Assembly (NCBI GenBank): GCA_037178675.1
Contig: JAYMGJ010000569.1
Span: 62,001 to 126,000 of the forward strand
Source: Scleroderma bovista
Taxonomy: Eukaryota; Basidiomycota; Agaricomycetes; Boletales; Sclerodermataceae
DNA: 64,000 nucleotides
Reading direction: 5' to 3'
Shown: positions 10,616-22,079 of the stretch, piece after piece
Layout of the letters: each line of letters opens with the position of its first letter
How positions within the stretch are numbered: the stretch's first letter is position 1
Position numbers and translations under genes: made by a program
The notes under the pieces: generated by a model
The model's database searches: none
Seen by the model: only the letters and a program-made list of their open reading frames with translations
What the model was told of the DNA's origin: nothing

Positions 10616-11221
10616 ATGTCTAACACCCTTGATGCCCACAATATCTCCCTCACTTTGCAATACATCGGGGTTCAGTTCTGATGGTTTACTCATGTGCTGC
10701 AGCAACCCAACCCACCTTCAAATTGGTTTGAGAATGTCATGATAGAAATTGTAAGATCACCTGATTATCATGGAAAGCAATTGATATATTATTCATTTAG
10801 CATGTTCTTGAGCGATTGCTCTCTGCATGCAGTGCCTATGGTGTGATCATGCAGGTGCCCTACATTGCAAACCACTTTCTGTGGTGTGCCACTCTGGCAA
10901 AAATGCAGCCAGAGGAGATACTGGAATACATGAAGGGCCATGATGTATTCATGATCAGGACATCCAAGTCACAGATTTGTCATACCAGACTGATGCTACA
11001 CAAATGGTGGGAGATGCCTGGTACCACATGCCCCAATGGATATGAATCCTGGCAAATCCCGGACATCATTTCGGAGGCTCAAAACTTTTTCCTTACTGTC
11101 TTGGTATGTATATTCCCTTGCCACCACATCCTACCTTACATGATCAGCAGGATGGGACTGAGTCCTTACCACTCCTCTTTGATGTCCCAAGAATGCCAAG
11201 GGACAGCATCAAATACATGAT
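10616..11221 (+). pseudogene. Second gene of the KDZ element (unrecognised), convergent to the transposase
   Basis: ATG 10616 opens MSNTLDAHNISLTL. An in-frame TGA at 10679-10681 follows GVQF, and the frame continues WFTHVLQQPNPPSNWF. A 50-base GT..TTTAG intron (about 10751-10800) can be removed to give VMIEI joined to HVLERLLSACSAYGV. The exon continues through IMQVPYIANHFLWCATLAKM and HDVFMIRTSKSQICHTRLML to about 11100. An intron probably follows, and the 3' end to about 11390 is unclear. I do not recognise a domain. The splice structure and unbroken second exon argue for a real gene. It lies tail to tail with the KDZ transposase and between the same flanking repeats, so it may be a second gene of that element. 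Confidence 0.5.
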
Positions 11222-11418
11222 GAGTGGGTGTGATCTCATGCTGCATTAAATAGAGAAAGAGATGGGAAATGTACATATAGTGATGCAGGCTTCAGAGCAG
11301 CGGCTGAGTTTATTTGACAGTGTTCCCCATGTAAAAGAGCAATTGGGTAAGACATGGGAGCGGTTTGTGACAGATGAAAAGAAGTAGAAATTTTTTACAA
11401 CCTACAACAATGTAGTTT

Positions 11419-14345
11419 TTAAATGGAATAGAGCCAGTGATATATCTGACGTTGCCAGGCAGCATAACAGGCAATCCTGATGTCATTGGATCTCAATGCT
11501 GTTTGCTGGTGGTCTGACCAGAAATTCAACCTACTTTGGAAATAATTTCTGGTCCACTCAGCCTCACATTGTAGCATCTCCACTTCCTCCTTCCACCAGT
11601 CCCTAAGTGCCTTGGACCGGAACCAATGAACCCGGTAAACTAGATTTCCATTTAAGTACTGAAAGCATTTTATGATGATGCTAAGACATACATTCAGACA
11701 TCCAATCATTCTTATTAGTATCTCAGGGTACATCCATGGTCCAGAACCAAGAGAGGGTATCATCCCTGTGCCCTCGAGCATTGGGGTCTGATATTGCAGT
11801 GGTGACCGAAAGGTTTTAAAACAACATACCCTTCTCCAGCTGAACATCATATATATCCATTGCATGGGGATCCACCATCCAGTCATTCAATGCCTTTGCC
11901 TCCTGCTCTGACCACAATTGCCGGAGACCTTCTGGGACTTGGTTATTCAGTTTTTCAAAAGCTTCTGTAACAACTGTCAATGAGCACTGGGCACCCCTCA
12001 GTTTTCTCCTTAGAAACAATGCTTGTACACATCAGCCAGTAGGGTCTTGGTGAAGGGCATTGTTATACTCATGCATCCGGACCATCTTGACAAAATTGTG
12101 ATCATTCATTTGGAAATCAAGTAACTCCTGGCAATGCGGTGTTGCCATCCCCCTTGCAGATGGAGATATTATATTCAGTGAAGACCACAGTGTCTCCATG
12201 ATCTCCCCATCCACTCTGCCAGCACCAGGAATAAAATTTGGGGCATACCTGGCAAAGCATTCTGTTTTATGCCCATGTACATGCCAAATACCAATCCCAG
12301 GCAAAATGCACAGTCCATCTGGTAGAGTGATGAATTTGTTGGACTGAATCTGCCGAGCCAAATTTCTACTATACTGGCAATTGATGTCATAAAATGTTAT
12401 CACTTGTTGGTTGGGATTCAATGCATGCCGGACTGCATGCGCCAGGGCATAGTCCATGTTTACCTGCCTGTAACCAGCTCAACAAACTCGAGATGACAAT
12501 GATGAGAACCTACTGTTCTCCCTTCTGAAAGTCAACCATTGCATGGGGGATGAAACATCCATGTCTTACACATGCACATCCCCCAATCCCAGTGGATGGC
12601 AGCTGTTTCCTTGCCGAATTTGCCTGATTAACTGCCCAATGATTGCTACACTCTGATCGCTTTTCAAAGGATGAGATATAGCACTTCCAGTGGTGCATTC
12701 CCTCACCTCTATCTGATTTGCTGTGCCTGCCAAGTACTCCTTGTAGTTACCTGAGCCTACCATGAACCCCCTCCCATCCATCAGCCACACCTCATCTGCA
12801 GGGTTCCTCGGTCTCATGTGCTCCGCCTTGAAATTTCCATCCATCACTATCAACCTCAAAAATTTCCAGCTACAAAGAAAAATGAATCTCCCCATCCCAG
12901 TGGAGCTTAAACACATTACATACTGGGACAAATCCACATCAGTATCATCAAGGTTCACTCCGGGCTGTGGACATGCTGGACAAAACAGCACAAGGTCGCC
13001 TGTCGATGAACCAATTTCACTATCATCAACTCCCTTCCATTTCATTAATTTTAGCACCCTCCACATCCTGGATACTCTAAGTAGCTCCCTGTATCTGTCC
13101 TATTACTGAGGTAAGACACATGTAATGTGTTTCCGGTCCACTCACCGGCACAAGGTGTGGAAAGGCATTGGATGTAATCCTGTGGAGTTTGCTGTAATAG
13201 TTCATGGCAGAGGTTCCACATTCCACATTATCCTGGATGAAGTCATCCAATACCTGAAAGGTAAAGACAGTCCTTGGTTCCTTAGTGGTGGCAGGAAAGA
13301 GGCTGGCCATCATCAGCTGAAGGTGTGAATTTGATGACCCCTGACAGTTGCAGTACATCACATCACAGAATTGTACTCCCGAAGTGTGCACCACAGTCAA
13401 AAAGGTTCTGCTGTTTGGTACTTTGAGATGGGGAGGTGAGCCTGAATCCACAGATTCCTCATGGTCCTGTGCTCCTTCCTCTAGGTCATTGGAGAAATCT
13501 AATTCTGCATGACCACCGCTTGGACAAGGATCCCCACCATGTCCAAGGTGCAGCACCAACCCCACCTATGACATCAGACATTGTTATTGAGTCAGAATGA
13601 AAGCACTCACAAGCCGGAGAGAGGAGTCTTCAAAGAAGGCCGAATTCCATTGTTGAACCCGGTGGAAGGGCCAGAGCTTATGCTGGTTCCTGCAACAGGC
13701 TGTGCAGAACACTGGCCAGTGTGCACAATCTATGCATCTGTAGCTGCCATCCCCACCACACAATATGCAAATCCATGGACAGGGGGGAGCTTCCATGTCA
13801 AGAATGATTGAGAGATATCTCTGTTTATGGGGCAGCCATGCCCAGAGATAGCTGTTCTAAAAGTGATGTCCATGAGATACAGGGTAATATATTGCAGAAT
13901 AATACTTTACCTGATTTTTGGTTGTTTTAAATTGTTTCAAAGGAGGTGGATCATCTATCTCCTGGTAAGCATCTTCATCATCATTTTGAAACACATTGTG
14001 TTGTGCCATGATGGATGAGCAAGCCACAGTAGGAGATGCCTTAGATTGCATAGCCTGTCAACCCTTTCTTCTGGGAGTGACCTTTTGAAACTTATCAATT
14101 GATCCTCTAGTGGGTTTCACAGTCTTCCACACTACATGGGTAACAGGGGTAGAAAAGGTCACTCCAGATATCCTCAACTTTCCCATGATTGATAGGCTTG
14201 GTGCAAACTTCAGTAGGAAATGCCTCATTGCAACATCATGGATCACCATCATCGCATCTGGATCTGTGTATCTTGTCTGAGATTGGTACTGATTGGCATC
14301 AGGAACAATAGGTACACTACCTATATATAGTAGGTGATCTGCCAA
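11419..14345 (-). CDS. KDZ-type transposase with CxC2 cysteine cluster
   Basis: KDZ (Kyakuja-Dileera-Zisupton) proteins are DDE-type DNA transposases abundant in Agaricomycetes. Read on minus: N-terminal exon from 14345 (MADHLLYIGSVPIV); the CxC2 zinc cluster at 13796-13584 (CILCGGDGSYRCIDC, HWPVFCTACCRNQH, PFHRVQQW); the region FCDVMYCNCQ at 13350; then the nuclease core. Core motifs are VMDGNFKAEHMRPRN (near 12842), the ERSECSNHWAVNQAN block, FYDINCQYSRNL (near 12390), GIGIWHVHGHKTEC, and GAGRVDGEIMETLWSSLN (near 12200). The C-terminus WFRSKALRDWWKEEVEML ends near 11419. Apparent frame changes are resolved by short introns, for example a 47-base intron at about 12700-12654 and one at about 12513-12465. 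The joint near 12030 is not clearly resolved. Catalytic Asp/Asp/Glu positions look intact, so it may be functional or only slightly damaged. Confidence 0.8.
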
Positions 14346-14529
14346 TTAGTGACATTGGCTACTTCTTATGGTTAGTAATCCACTGCACCAGAACCATAGT
14401 TAATCTCAAAAGGAAATTGTTCAGATCAAAGGAACCTTACATGACAGCCGAGGGAATTCTGTTCAACATGCATCAGCAAGGTGACAATTGGTCTTAACTC
14501 TCTTACAGCATCTGGATTGTCTGGAATCA

Positions 14530-15180
14530 GACAGTTAAGATGGATAAGTCAGATAAGTCAGTCAAGCCATTCCAGACCATCAGACCAGGGTGTCTGAAAC
14601 CAGATGGCCAGACCACCAGACCAGTCAGACCAGTCAGACCAGCCAGACCAGCCAGCCAGTCAGCCAGTCAGACAGTCCAGACCACTCCAGACCAGTCAGA
14701 CCACCCAGACAGTAAGTCAGTCAGAGAGTTAAGACAATCCAGACCGGTCAGACTGGTCAGACCACTCAGGCAGTAAGTCAGTCAGACAGTTAAGACCATC
14801 CAGACCTGTCAGACCTGTCAAACCACCCAGATCATAAGTCAGTCAGCCAGTGAAGACCATCCAGACCATCCAGACCACCCAGACTGTAAGTCAGTCAGTC
14901 AGTCAAGACAATCCAGACCATCCAGACCACCCAGCCTAATCAGATCACCCAGACTGTCAGACCTGTCAGACAGTAAGTTGGTCAGACATTTAAGACAATC
15001 CAGACCAACAAGACCAGTCAGGCCACCCAGACAAGTCACATCAGTAAAACTGGCCAGAGTGACCAGACAATTCAGAGACTCAGACCAGTTAGACCAATTA
15101 GACTAGTACGACTAGCCAGACCAATAACACTAATTGGACCAGTAAGACCAGTCAGATAAGTCAGACTGGTCAGGCCATTA
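14530..15180. repeat. CAGACCAGT-type minisatellite
   Basis: The segment is built from CAGACCAGT, CAGACCATC and CAGTCAGAC words with no fixed long period, plus recurring AAGTCAGTCAGACAGTTAAGAC blocks. It lies just upstream of the KDZ gene. The reverse-complement motif fills 63230-64000. Confidence 0.85.
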
Positions 15181-15299
15181 GCTCTATCCATCTGTATTCT
15201 TTTATCACTTAATTTGTTTAATATTCATGTTAATAAATTTATATTAATTCTAAAAAAAAATATGGTACAATAAATATATATTATATATGAATAGAGGGG

Positions 15300-17100
15300 G
15301 GCATCATAGATTCTGGTAGCATAATAGTCGCGTCATCAATGCTGATGTGGGTGTGGGTGATGGCTGTGTCAACAATGCTGGGGCTGGGGGACATGGGTAT
15401 GTGTCGTCATGGTTGCCAGATGACGCTGGGGCTGGGAGAATGTTGTTGTCGTCTTCAGGCAAAGTGCTGGGGATGGCAGACATGGAGGGTGTCGACATCG
15501 TGGTTGTCGTCGCTGGTGGTGGTGGGGTCATTGTCATTGTCCAGATGGTTGCCTGCAATGTTGATGCAGGTTGTCGACATTGAGCATCATCCATCATCCA
15601 TCAGAGACTACGCTAGGATGGGTGGTGTCAAGTCCGGGTCTACTCCGGTAGGGGGTCCGGTCAAGTCCGGACGAAAGCGGATGAAGGAGGAGGGCAGATG
15701 CTGGACAAGAGATTAGTCCAGCTGGAGTTGGTGACCAATTGGGTTCAACGACTAAGGACAACAAGTGTTGACCCCTTGTGTAGGTTCCAGTCAAGGGAAG
15801 GAGACGGAGACGGAGATGGAGATGGATGAGAACAGGAGTAGTGACTTATGTTGATTTCAGACTGAGGTCTACAAGGTAAACTAGAGGGTACTTATACTAA
15901 GTAGAAACTAGGGTCGAGTACATACGGTGACAAGTAAACAACCTAATAGTGGACAAGGGATGACTGGAGTTAGGACTAGGTCAGGTCCGGTGAAAATAAA
16001 GTCAGGTCCGGGTAAAATAAATCAGGTCCGGGTAAAATAAATCAGGTCCGGGTAAAATAAATCAGGTCCGGTGAAAATGCTACAAGGTACAGGATATATT
16101 GAGTTCACGGAGAACTCACGTCAAGGCAGGGTAGACGGGCAAGTGTAGTAAGGGCTGGATGCAGACTAGACCAAGGGTCGTAGTTAGCGGAAGCATATCT
16201 GCGCAACTGTGACCGGAGTAACTGAGAATGACCATAGTTGAGCTATGGGGCTGCAATGTGACCGGAGTAACCGGATAAGATCCGGAGTTGGACATGGTCG
16301 TAACAGGTGGTTATGATCCGTCGTCTGTTAGAGACGATGCTGGGGCTGTCATGGTCGTGTGTTAGTGGTGGGCGCTGCATGCGATGGTACATACTTGATA
16401 GCGAGTCATTTGTCGTCGTGGATGGTGGTGGTCGACGTGTTGTCGTTGTCGTTGTGGTTGAATGGGAGGCAGAGTGGTGACGCAGGACTTATGTAGAGAA
16501 AGTTTGCATTTGTTGTGACATGATTTGTAATCACAACAACTCCATTCTTTTTTTCTAAGTCCCACACTCTGCACAAAGGTAAGTTCTTCGCATCCATCAA
16601 CCGCTACTGACAACAACCACCCACAGCACCCGCAGCGACAACAACAATACCACGGTGACCACCCCAGCCCCAGCATTGTAGCTGTTGATGACACCATCAC
16701 TGCCAGCAAATCATCCAACCCCACCATCACCAACACCCACATGGATGACAATGAGGACAACATGACAAGGACAGCAAGGATGTCCCGACAAGGACAAGAA
16801 CGACAAGGACAAGGACGGCGATGACAAGTGTGAGATGACAACACCCACCACCCACTCCACCACCAGTGTCGACAACAACAACGGCCACCACCAACGTGAC
16901 AACAACAACGACCCCACCCTCAATGTTGTTGACATGGCCACCAACACCAACGACCACGACAGCCTCCACTACTGCCACCGGCATCGTCGACCACCAATGC
17001 GACAACAACAGCCAATGACGTGTCCACCACCCAACTGCATCAACAATGTGAAACACTGATCACCACCACACTGACCCACTACCACCCACCACCCCGTGTT
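15300..17100. repeat. GTC/CAA-rich low-complexity region
   Basis: On either side of the solo LTR (15300-15620 and 16311-17100) the sequence is dominated by GTTGTCGTC, GACAACAAC and CCACCACC words. Long open frames here come from base composition and show no domain. I see no gene. Confidence 0.6.
15626..16305 (-). repeat. Solo LTR, gypsy family A, TSD GGTGG, with internal 20-bp repeats
   Basis: It starts TGTCAAGTCCGGGTC and ends ATGGTCGTAACA, flanked by GGTGG at 15621-15625 and 16306-16310. At 680 bp it is 68 bp longer than its relatives. The extra length comes from TCAGGTCCGGGTAAAATAAA repeated about five times at 15981-16080. Confidence 0.9.
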
Positions 17101-17296
17101 GATGATCACACAATGGTAGCGGTGGCGGCACAATTTATTTAATATAGTATTTAGTCCATGTCATACCTTGATACAATAAAAATTGTTTGTTTTAATGGCT
17201 TTTTTTTTGGTATTGATGTGTTATTGCTACTATACTACTGACACTGGATTGACCCAGTATGAGCATGTGGTCAAATTTGGTGTTGTCCACAGGCAG

Positions 17297-17568
17297 AGGT
17301 GAATGGATATTAATCTGTTCAGATTAATTGGCACACTAGCTAAAGGTGTATGGGTTAGCCAAATATTAAATTAAATTAAATTAAATAATTCATAGTGGAG
17401 GAGGACCACTAGGTTAGGTTTCAAACTCTGCTAGAACCTAACACCCATACACCTTTAACCAGAACAAAGCCATCACCGATGGCAGGCACCTTGTTTATGT
17501 GCATGCCCATATATCTCTAAACTAACCCCCTTGGCACAAGCCAATCTGAATGACTGTGCCATTCACCT
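17297..17568. repeat. Foldback (nested inverted repeat) element
   Basis: An inner pair of 15-base arms TAAAGGTGTATGGGT (17341-17355) and ACCCATACACCTTTA (17443-17457) encloses an ATTAA repeat and a GTGG...CCAC stem. Outside them, AGGTGAATGG (17297-17306) pairs with CCATTCACCT (17559-17568). The structure could be an old MITE; no target duplication was identified. Confidence 0.5.
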
Positions 17569-17819
17569 TGTTAACTATAGAGAGCTGGTACACTTGTGAA
17601 GCATCAGGAAATCGGTGAGAGTAAGACCATTGCTGAGCTACCATTATCTACCATTATCATACTTAAAATTACTTCCAAGATGTACCAGAATGATACATTG
17701 AAAGACTAAATTATGTAATCACCGCATGAGTTTTCTGGCATGGAAAGTAATCGAAAGTATGTACCTTCTTATCTGAGATACAATCAAGGCGGTCATGAGA
17801 AGGAACAACTATCATGCAA

Positions 17820-19440
17820 CAATCGATTGACTTCATCATTCGCCACAACTACCGGTAGAGTTAACACATATTATCAAGGCTGCCATGCCACAACGTCTAG
17901 TCAGCCTCGTCTTTCACAACAGCCACCGGTGAAGTTTATGGGCCTTCTCATCGCTACCACCCTGACGCAATCGTTCGACTCTGACTTTTCTCATAGCCGC
18001 CGGCAGGGATCGCACAAGTTATTGAGGCTGCCATGCCGCGACGTCTAGTCAGCCTCGTCTTTCACAACAGCCACCAGTGAAGTTTATGGGCCTTCTCATC
18101 GCTACCACCCTGACGCAATTGTTCGACTCTGACTTTCCCCATAGCCACCGGCAGGGATTGTACAAGTTATCAAGGCTACCATGCTGCGATGTCCAGTCAG
18201 CCTCGTCTTTCACAACAGCCGCTGGTGAGGTTTACGAGTCTTCTCATTGCCACCACCCTGACGCAATTGTTCGACTCTGACTTTCCCCATAGCTGTCAAG
18301 TCCGGGTCTACTCCGGTAGGGGGTCTGGTCAAGTCTGGACGAGCGTGGACGAAGGGAGAGGGCAGAGGGCTGGACAAGAGATTAGTCCGGCCGGAGTTGG
18401 TGACCGCTTGGATTCAACGACTAAGGATAACGAGCGTTGATCCCTTGCGTAGGTTCCGGTCAAGAAGGAGATAGAGACGGAGACAGAAGGGAACTGGAGT
18501 AGTGACTAAGTTGATTTCAGACTGACTATACAGAATAAACTACGGAGTACTTATACTAAGTAGAAACTAGGGTCGAGTATATACGGTGACAAGTAAACAA
18601 CCTAATAGCGGACAAGGAACGACCGGAGTTAGGACTAGGTCAGGTCCGATGAAAATAAAGCAGGTCCGGTGAAAATACTACAAGGTATGAGATATAAACA
18701 GAGCACGGAGAACTCACGGTACTACAGGGTTGACGGAGAAGTGAAGTAACGACTGGATAGGGATTAATGCAAAGGGTCGCACTTAGTGGAAGAGTATATG
18801 CGCGTCTGGGACCGGAGTGACGCGCAGAGGTCCGGAGTTGAGCTGTAGTGCTGCGATGCGACCGGAGTAACCGGGTATGATCCGGAGTTGGACATGGTCG
18901 TAACAATAGCCGCCGGCAGGGGTTGCACAAGTTATCGAGGCTACCATGCCGTGACGTTTGGTCAGCCTCGTCTTTCACAACAGCCGCTGGTGAGGTTTAC
19001 GAGTCTTCTCATCACCACCACCCTGACGCAATTGTTCGACTCTGACTTTCCCCATAGCTGCCGGCAGGGATTGTACAAATTATCGAGGCTACCATGCTGC
19101 AATGTCCAGTCAGCCTCGTCTTTCACAACAGCCGCTGGTGATGTTTACGAGCCTTCTCATCGCCACCACCCTGACACAATCATTCGACTCTGACTTTCCC
19201 CATAGCCATCGGCAGGGATTGCACAGGTTATCAAGACTACCATGCCGCAATGTCCGGTCAGCCTCGCCTTTCACAACAGCTGCTGGTGAGGTTTGTGGGC
19301 CTTTCCATCACTACAACTCTGAGGCAATTGTTCGTCGTTGTCTTTTGCCATCTCTACTGGTAGGGTTGCCACATGTTATCGAGAGTACCACTGCGCGATA
19401 TCTGATCAAGCTTGTCTTTTATAACAGCCACTGGTAAAGT
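17820..19440. repeat. 148-bp satellite, dimer of about 74 bp
   Basis: The landmark TCAGCCTCG occurs at 17901, 18049, 18197, 18962, 19110 and 19258. After subtracting the 617-bp solo LTR insertion every spacing is exactly 148. Each unit has two related halves of about 74 bp (CTTTCACAACAGCC... and CTTTCCCCATAGCC...). More divergent monomers extend left to about 17800 and right to about 19860. Open frames across it shift at each unit and are not genes. Confidence 0.88.
18294..18905 (-). repeat. Solo LTR, gypsy family A, TSD ATAGC, inside the satellite
   Basis: It runs TGTCAAGTCCGGGTC to ATGGTCGTAACA, 612 bp, with ATAGC at 18289-18293 and 18906-18910. It interrupts the 148-bp satellite and preserves the satellite phase after its removal. 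Confidence 0.9.
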
Positions 19441-19992
19441 TTGCGGGCTTTCTCATGACCAGCGCGCTGCAATGTCTGATCAAGGTCATCTTTTACAACA
19501 ACCTCCGGTAGGATTGGCTGGCCTTCACATGACTACCACCCTGCGATAATCGATCGGGCCCATCTTTCACCGTAACTGCTGGTAGGGTTGGGGTGTGTTG
19601 TGGAGACTACCACCTTGCTATGTTCGGTCAACTTTGTCTTTCATAGCAGTCGTGGTAAGGTTGGTGGACCTTCTCGCAACTTTCTTTCTGCAATATCTTA
19701 TCAATGCCCTCTTCTATGGTAGTGTTGCTCGGCCTTTCCGAATAGCCCACCCTGCGGATTCTGATGGGTGTCGTCCTTTTCTGTAATTGCTGGTGGGCGT
19801 GGTGCATCTTGTCTGAACTACCAACATGCATTGGCTGATCATGGGAATGACCAGACCTATCGATAATTGCCTTGTACTGTTTCGACCAATCGCTCTTTTT
19901 TATCTTGCCGCTCATAGCACTTGAATCATTGCATAAAAATAGATTGGTCACATTGGTCGCTACAATAATGTATGTAGAGTAATATCATGCTT

Positions 19993-22075
19993 TTATATAG
20001 GGGCATCAGCATCACTCTCTCTGTTTTCTGCACGCTTCTGCCGGATCCTCGCAAGAGCACTGTTTTGGGATGGCATCCGCTCCTTGTCCATGTAAAGAGG
20101 AAAGACTTGCCTGCATCAAAGAAGTTAGAAATGTAACAACACTAATGAGACCATACCTATTCCACCACGTCATCAGCTGATCAACCTCGTCTTTCTCCTC
20201 GGGATCATCAAGGAGCTCATCGATGGAAGTATAAAAGCGCTCGGAATCAGTGACCAAGTCCGTCCGAGAAAAAACTTGCGCGGATGTCAGGGCGAAACAG
20301 ATCTAAAACAAGGTGGTGGTGAATGAATGCAGTGAATGGTGTCATTAGTATCTGACCTGGGTGGCGATATATGCGATAGAAGCTTTCGTCACGGACCGCA
20401 TCCCATGAAGGCGTGCATTACCGGAGCGAGTGGCCTTGGGCTCCTGGTCAACAGAGCTCGGAGAAGTGAAGGTGTGTTTGAATGCCTTGTGAAAACTGTC
20501 AGCAGAGAAATGGAAAAAAAGCAGGGACCTTACTGCAACAAGAAGGCCACTGCGCAAAAGCCCATTCCAAGGGTCTTCTGGATCGTATGAATAGTCAGCA
20601 TACAAGAACACGGGCCATTGGTCCCCTGCAACCTGAATCTCGCCATTGACAAGCTTGGCCCTGGTTCTGGATACAATGTGGTCAGCTACTTGGGGACGGT
20701 ATGTAGATGTGAACTCACTCAGAGTGGTTCCAATCAAGGCCTGCCGGACACAGGAGTGCCCCTGTGTGCTCATGGTAGAAACCACGACCAGACTTGACGT
20801 TGCGTGGGATATGGGGATTAAGGCTTTGTCCTTTGGGCGTAATCCAATCTATTATGGCTAGAGTTTAAAAGTCCAGTCCAGTCCGGTTTTTTTGCCTTTT
20901 TTGGAAGAGGACCGGACTGGACCGCTTTTGGAAGCCTGGGAATGGTTCATGGACCGCTTAAAGACTGGTCCAAAGTGGTTGCAACCGGTTTTCAAAAAGA
21001 CCGGTCCAAAACTGCTAAAAAAACCAGTCCAAACCACTAAAAAACCGGTTTTTTTTGCATTTTATTGATGTTTTTCACATCAAAGGTGTGTCAGATAGCA
21101 TCTAAATACTATTTATAGACTGTAGTAATTATATACAAGTCATTATATATTTATTTGTGCCATATTTCATCCAAAAAGATCAGTTTTACACCCCTTAAGA
21201 CCCACTGCAGGCCAAAATTAGCCTGTAATATAGGGGTTTTTATACCATATATGTATTGCTTACATAATGCGGTTGCAACCGGTTGCAACCAGTCTTTTTC
21301 ATCATTCTCAAAAGTAGGCAACTGGCAACTGCAGTCCGGTTGCGACCAGTCCAGTCCAGTCCAGTTTCTGGTCTTTTTGCGGTCCTATGGACTGGACTTT
21401 TAAACTCTAATTATGGCACTTTTCATTCCCTTTGTGTCATCAGCACGGGCCCCATTAACCCCCTTTTGAACCTGACAGAAATCGTGAGCACCAATATTGT
21501 TGGGTAGTAGGTCCAGTCGATGTACCAAATCGGCAATATGGATCACTTCTTCCTCTGATGAGTTCATAAGGCGATCCTCCAACCTGGGCGCCATTTGCAA
21601 AAGCTGATGGAATGCTGAATATTCCTTGCGTTCGCTGCGCAAACATATCAAGTGTCGTGTCGACAGTGGAACGTTAATTACAACTCACACAGCCGTTAAA
21701 TTCTCCTCGGGTGCGTCAGCCTGCTCACCTATCAGGGAAATGCCATTGGTGAGTAGAGTCTGGATGTTGCAGAAGGTATGAATAACGCGGCCAAAGTGGC
21801 GACCATGGTGGACTAAGGCATCCTGTACGGTTCTAGAGAAAATTTTAAGACACATCAGACTACAAAGTGAAAAGGGCTTACGGTTTTTTCCTGGGGCCGA
21901 GCTCCAATGCGCTGGAAGACCCACGCTTCTGCAGACTCGAGGATCCAGAGGAAGCAGAGTCATTGGGCCGCTGCAGACTGCCTGCCATATGGCCATGGTA
22001 GCTGGGAGTGAATCGATCTTGGTTGTTCGTTTGGGTTTTATAGCTCTTGGATCCACTTTCACACGACCAAACCAA
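19993..22075 (-). pseudogene. DUF6698-type gene, split by a MITE
   Basis: The function of this multicopy Agaricomycete family is unknown. On minus: exon 1 from about 22075 (Ser-rich, KRGSSSALELGPRKKP); an intron at 21881-21833; TVQDALVHHGRHFGRVI; another intron; then HQLLQMAPRLEDRLM to MKSAII at 21410. The MITE occupies 21409-20859. The frame resumes DWITPKGQSLNPHI, RGFYHEHTGALLCPA, QWPVFLYADYSYDPEDPWNG, and FTSPSS near 20470. Two further introns bring in ICFALTSAQVFSR, TDSERFYTSIDELL, TWWNR and QVFPLYMDKERMPSQ, with a TAA stop at 19995-19993. Without the MITE and one copy of ATTATGGC the frame is open and all landmarks are present, so the gene was probably intact before insertion. The exact start (MVWSC at 22075 or an internal Met) is uncertain. 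Confidence 0.72.
20859..21409 (+). mobile_element. hAT-type MITE, copy 2 (551 bp)
   Basis: It has the same termini as copy 1 (TAGAGTTTAAAAGTCC...GGACTTTTAAACTCTA) and is flanked by ATTATGGC at 20851-20858 and 21410-21417, an 8-bp duplication. It is in the opposite orientation to copy 1 and differs from it at only a handful of bases by eye (for example AAAGCGG/AAAGTGG and AAAGATG/AAAGGTG), suggesting recent activity. It sits in an exon of the DUF6698-type gene. Confidence 0.9.
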
Positions 22076-22079
22076 CGGC

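Noticed and set aside
14530..15180. Possible CRISPR-like or telomeric repeat
   Set aside because: No fixed repeat/spacer pattern, a eukaryotic context, and motifs unlike TTAGGG.
16362..17059. Several 80-160-codon frames on both strands in GTC/CAA-rich DNA
   Set aside because: Open by low-complexity composition; no domain and no stable start or splice structure.
20859..21409. Second MITE as an intron of the DUF6698-type gene
   Set aside because: Its ends are TAGAG/CTCTA with an 8-bp duplication, not GT-AG, and its twin lies in an unrelated gene.
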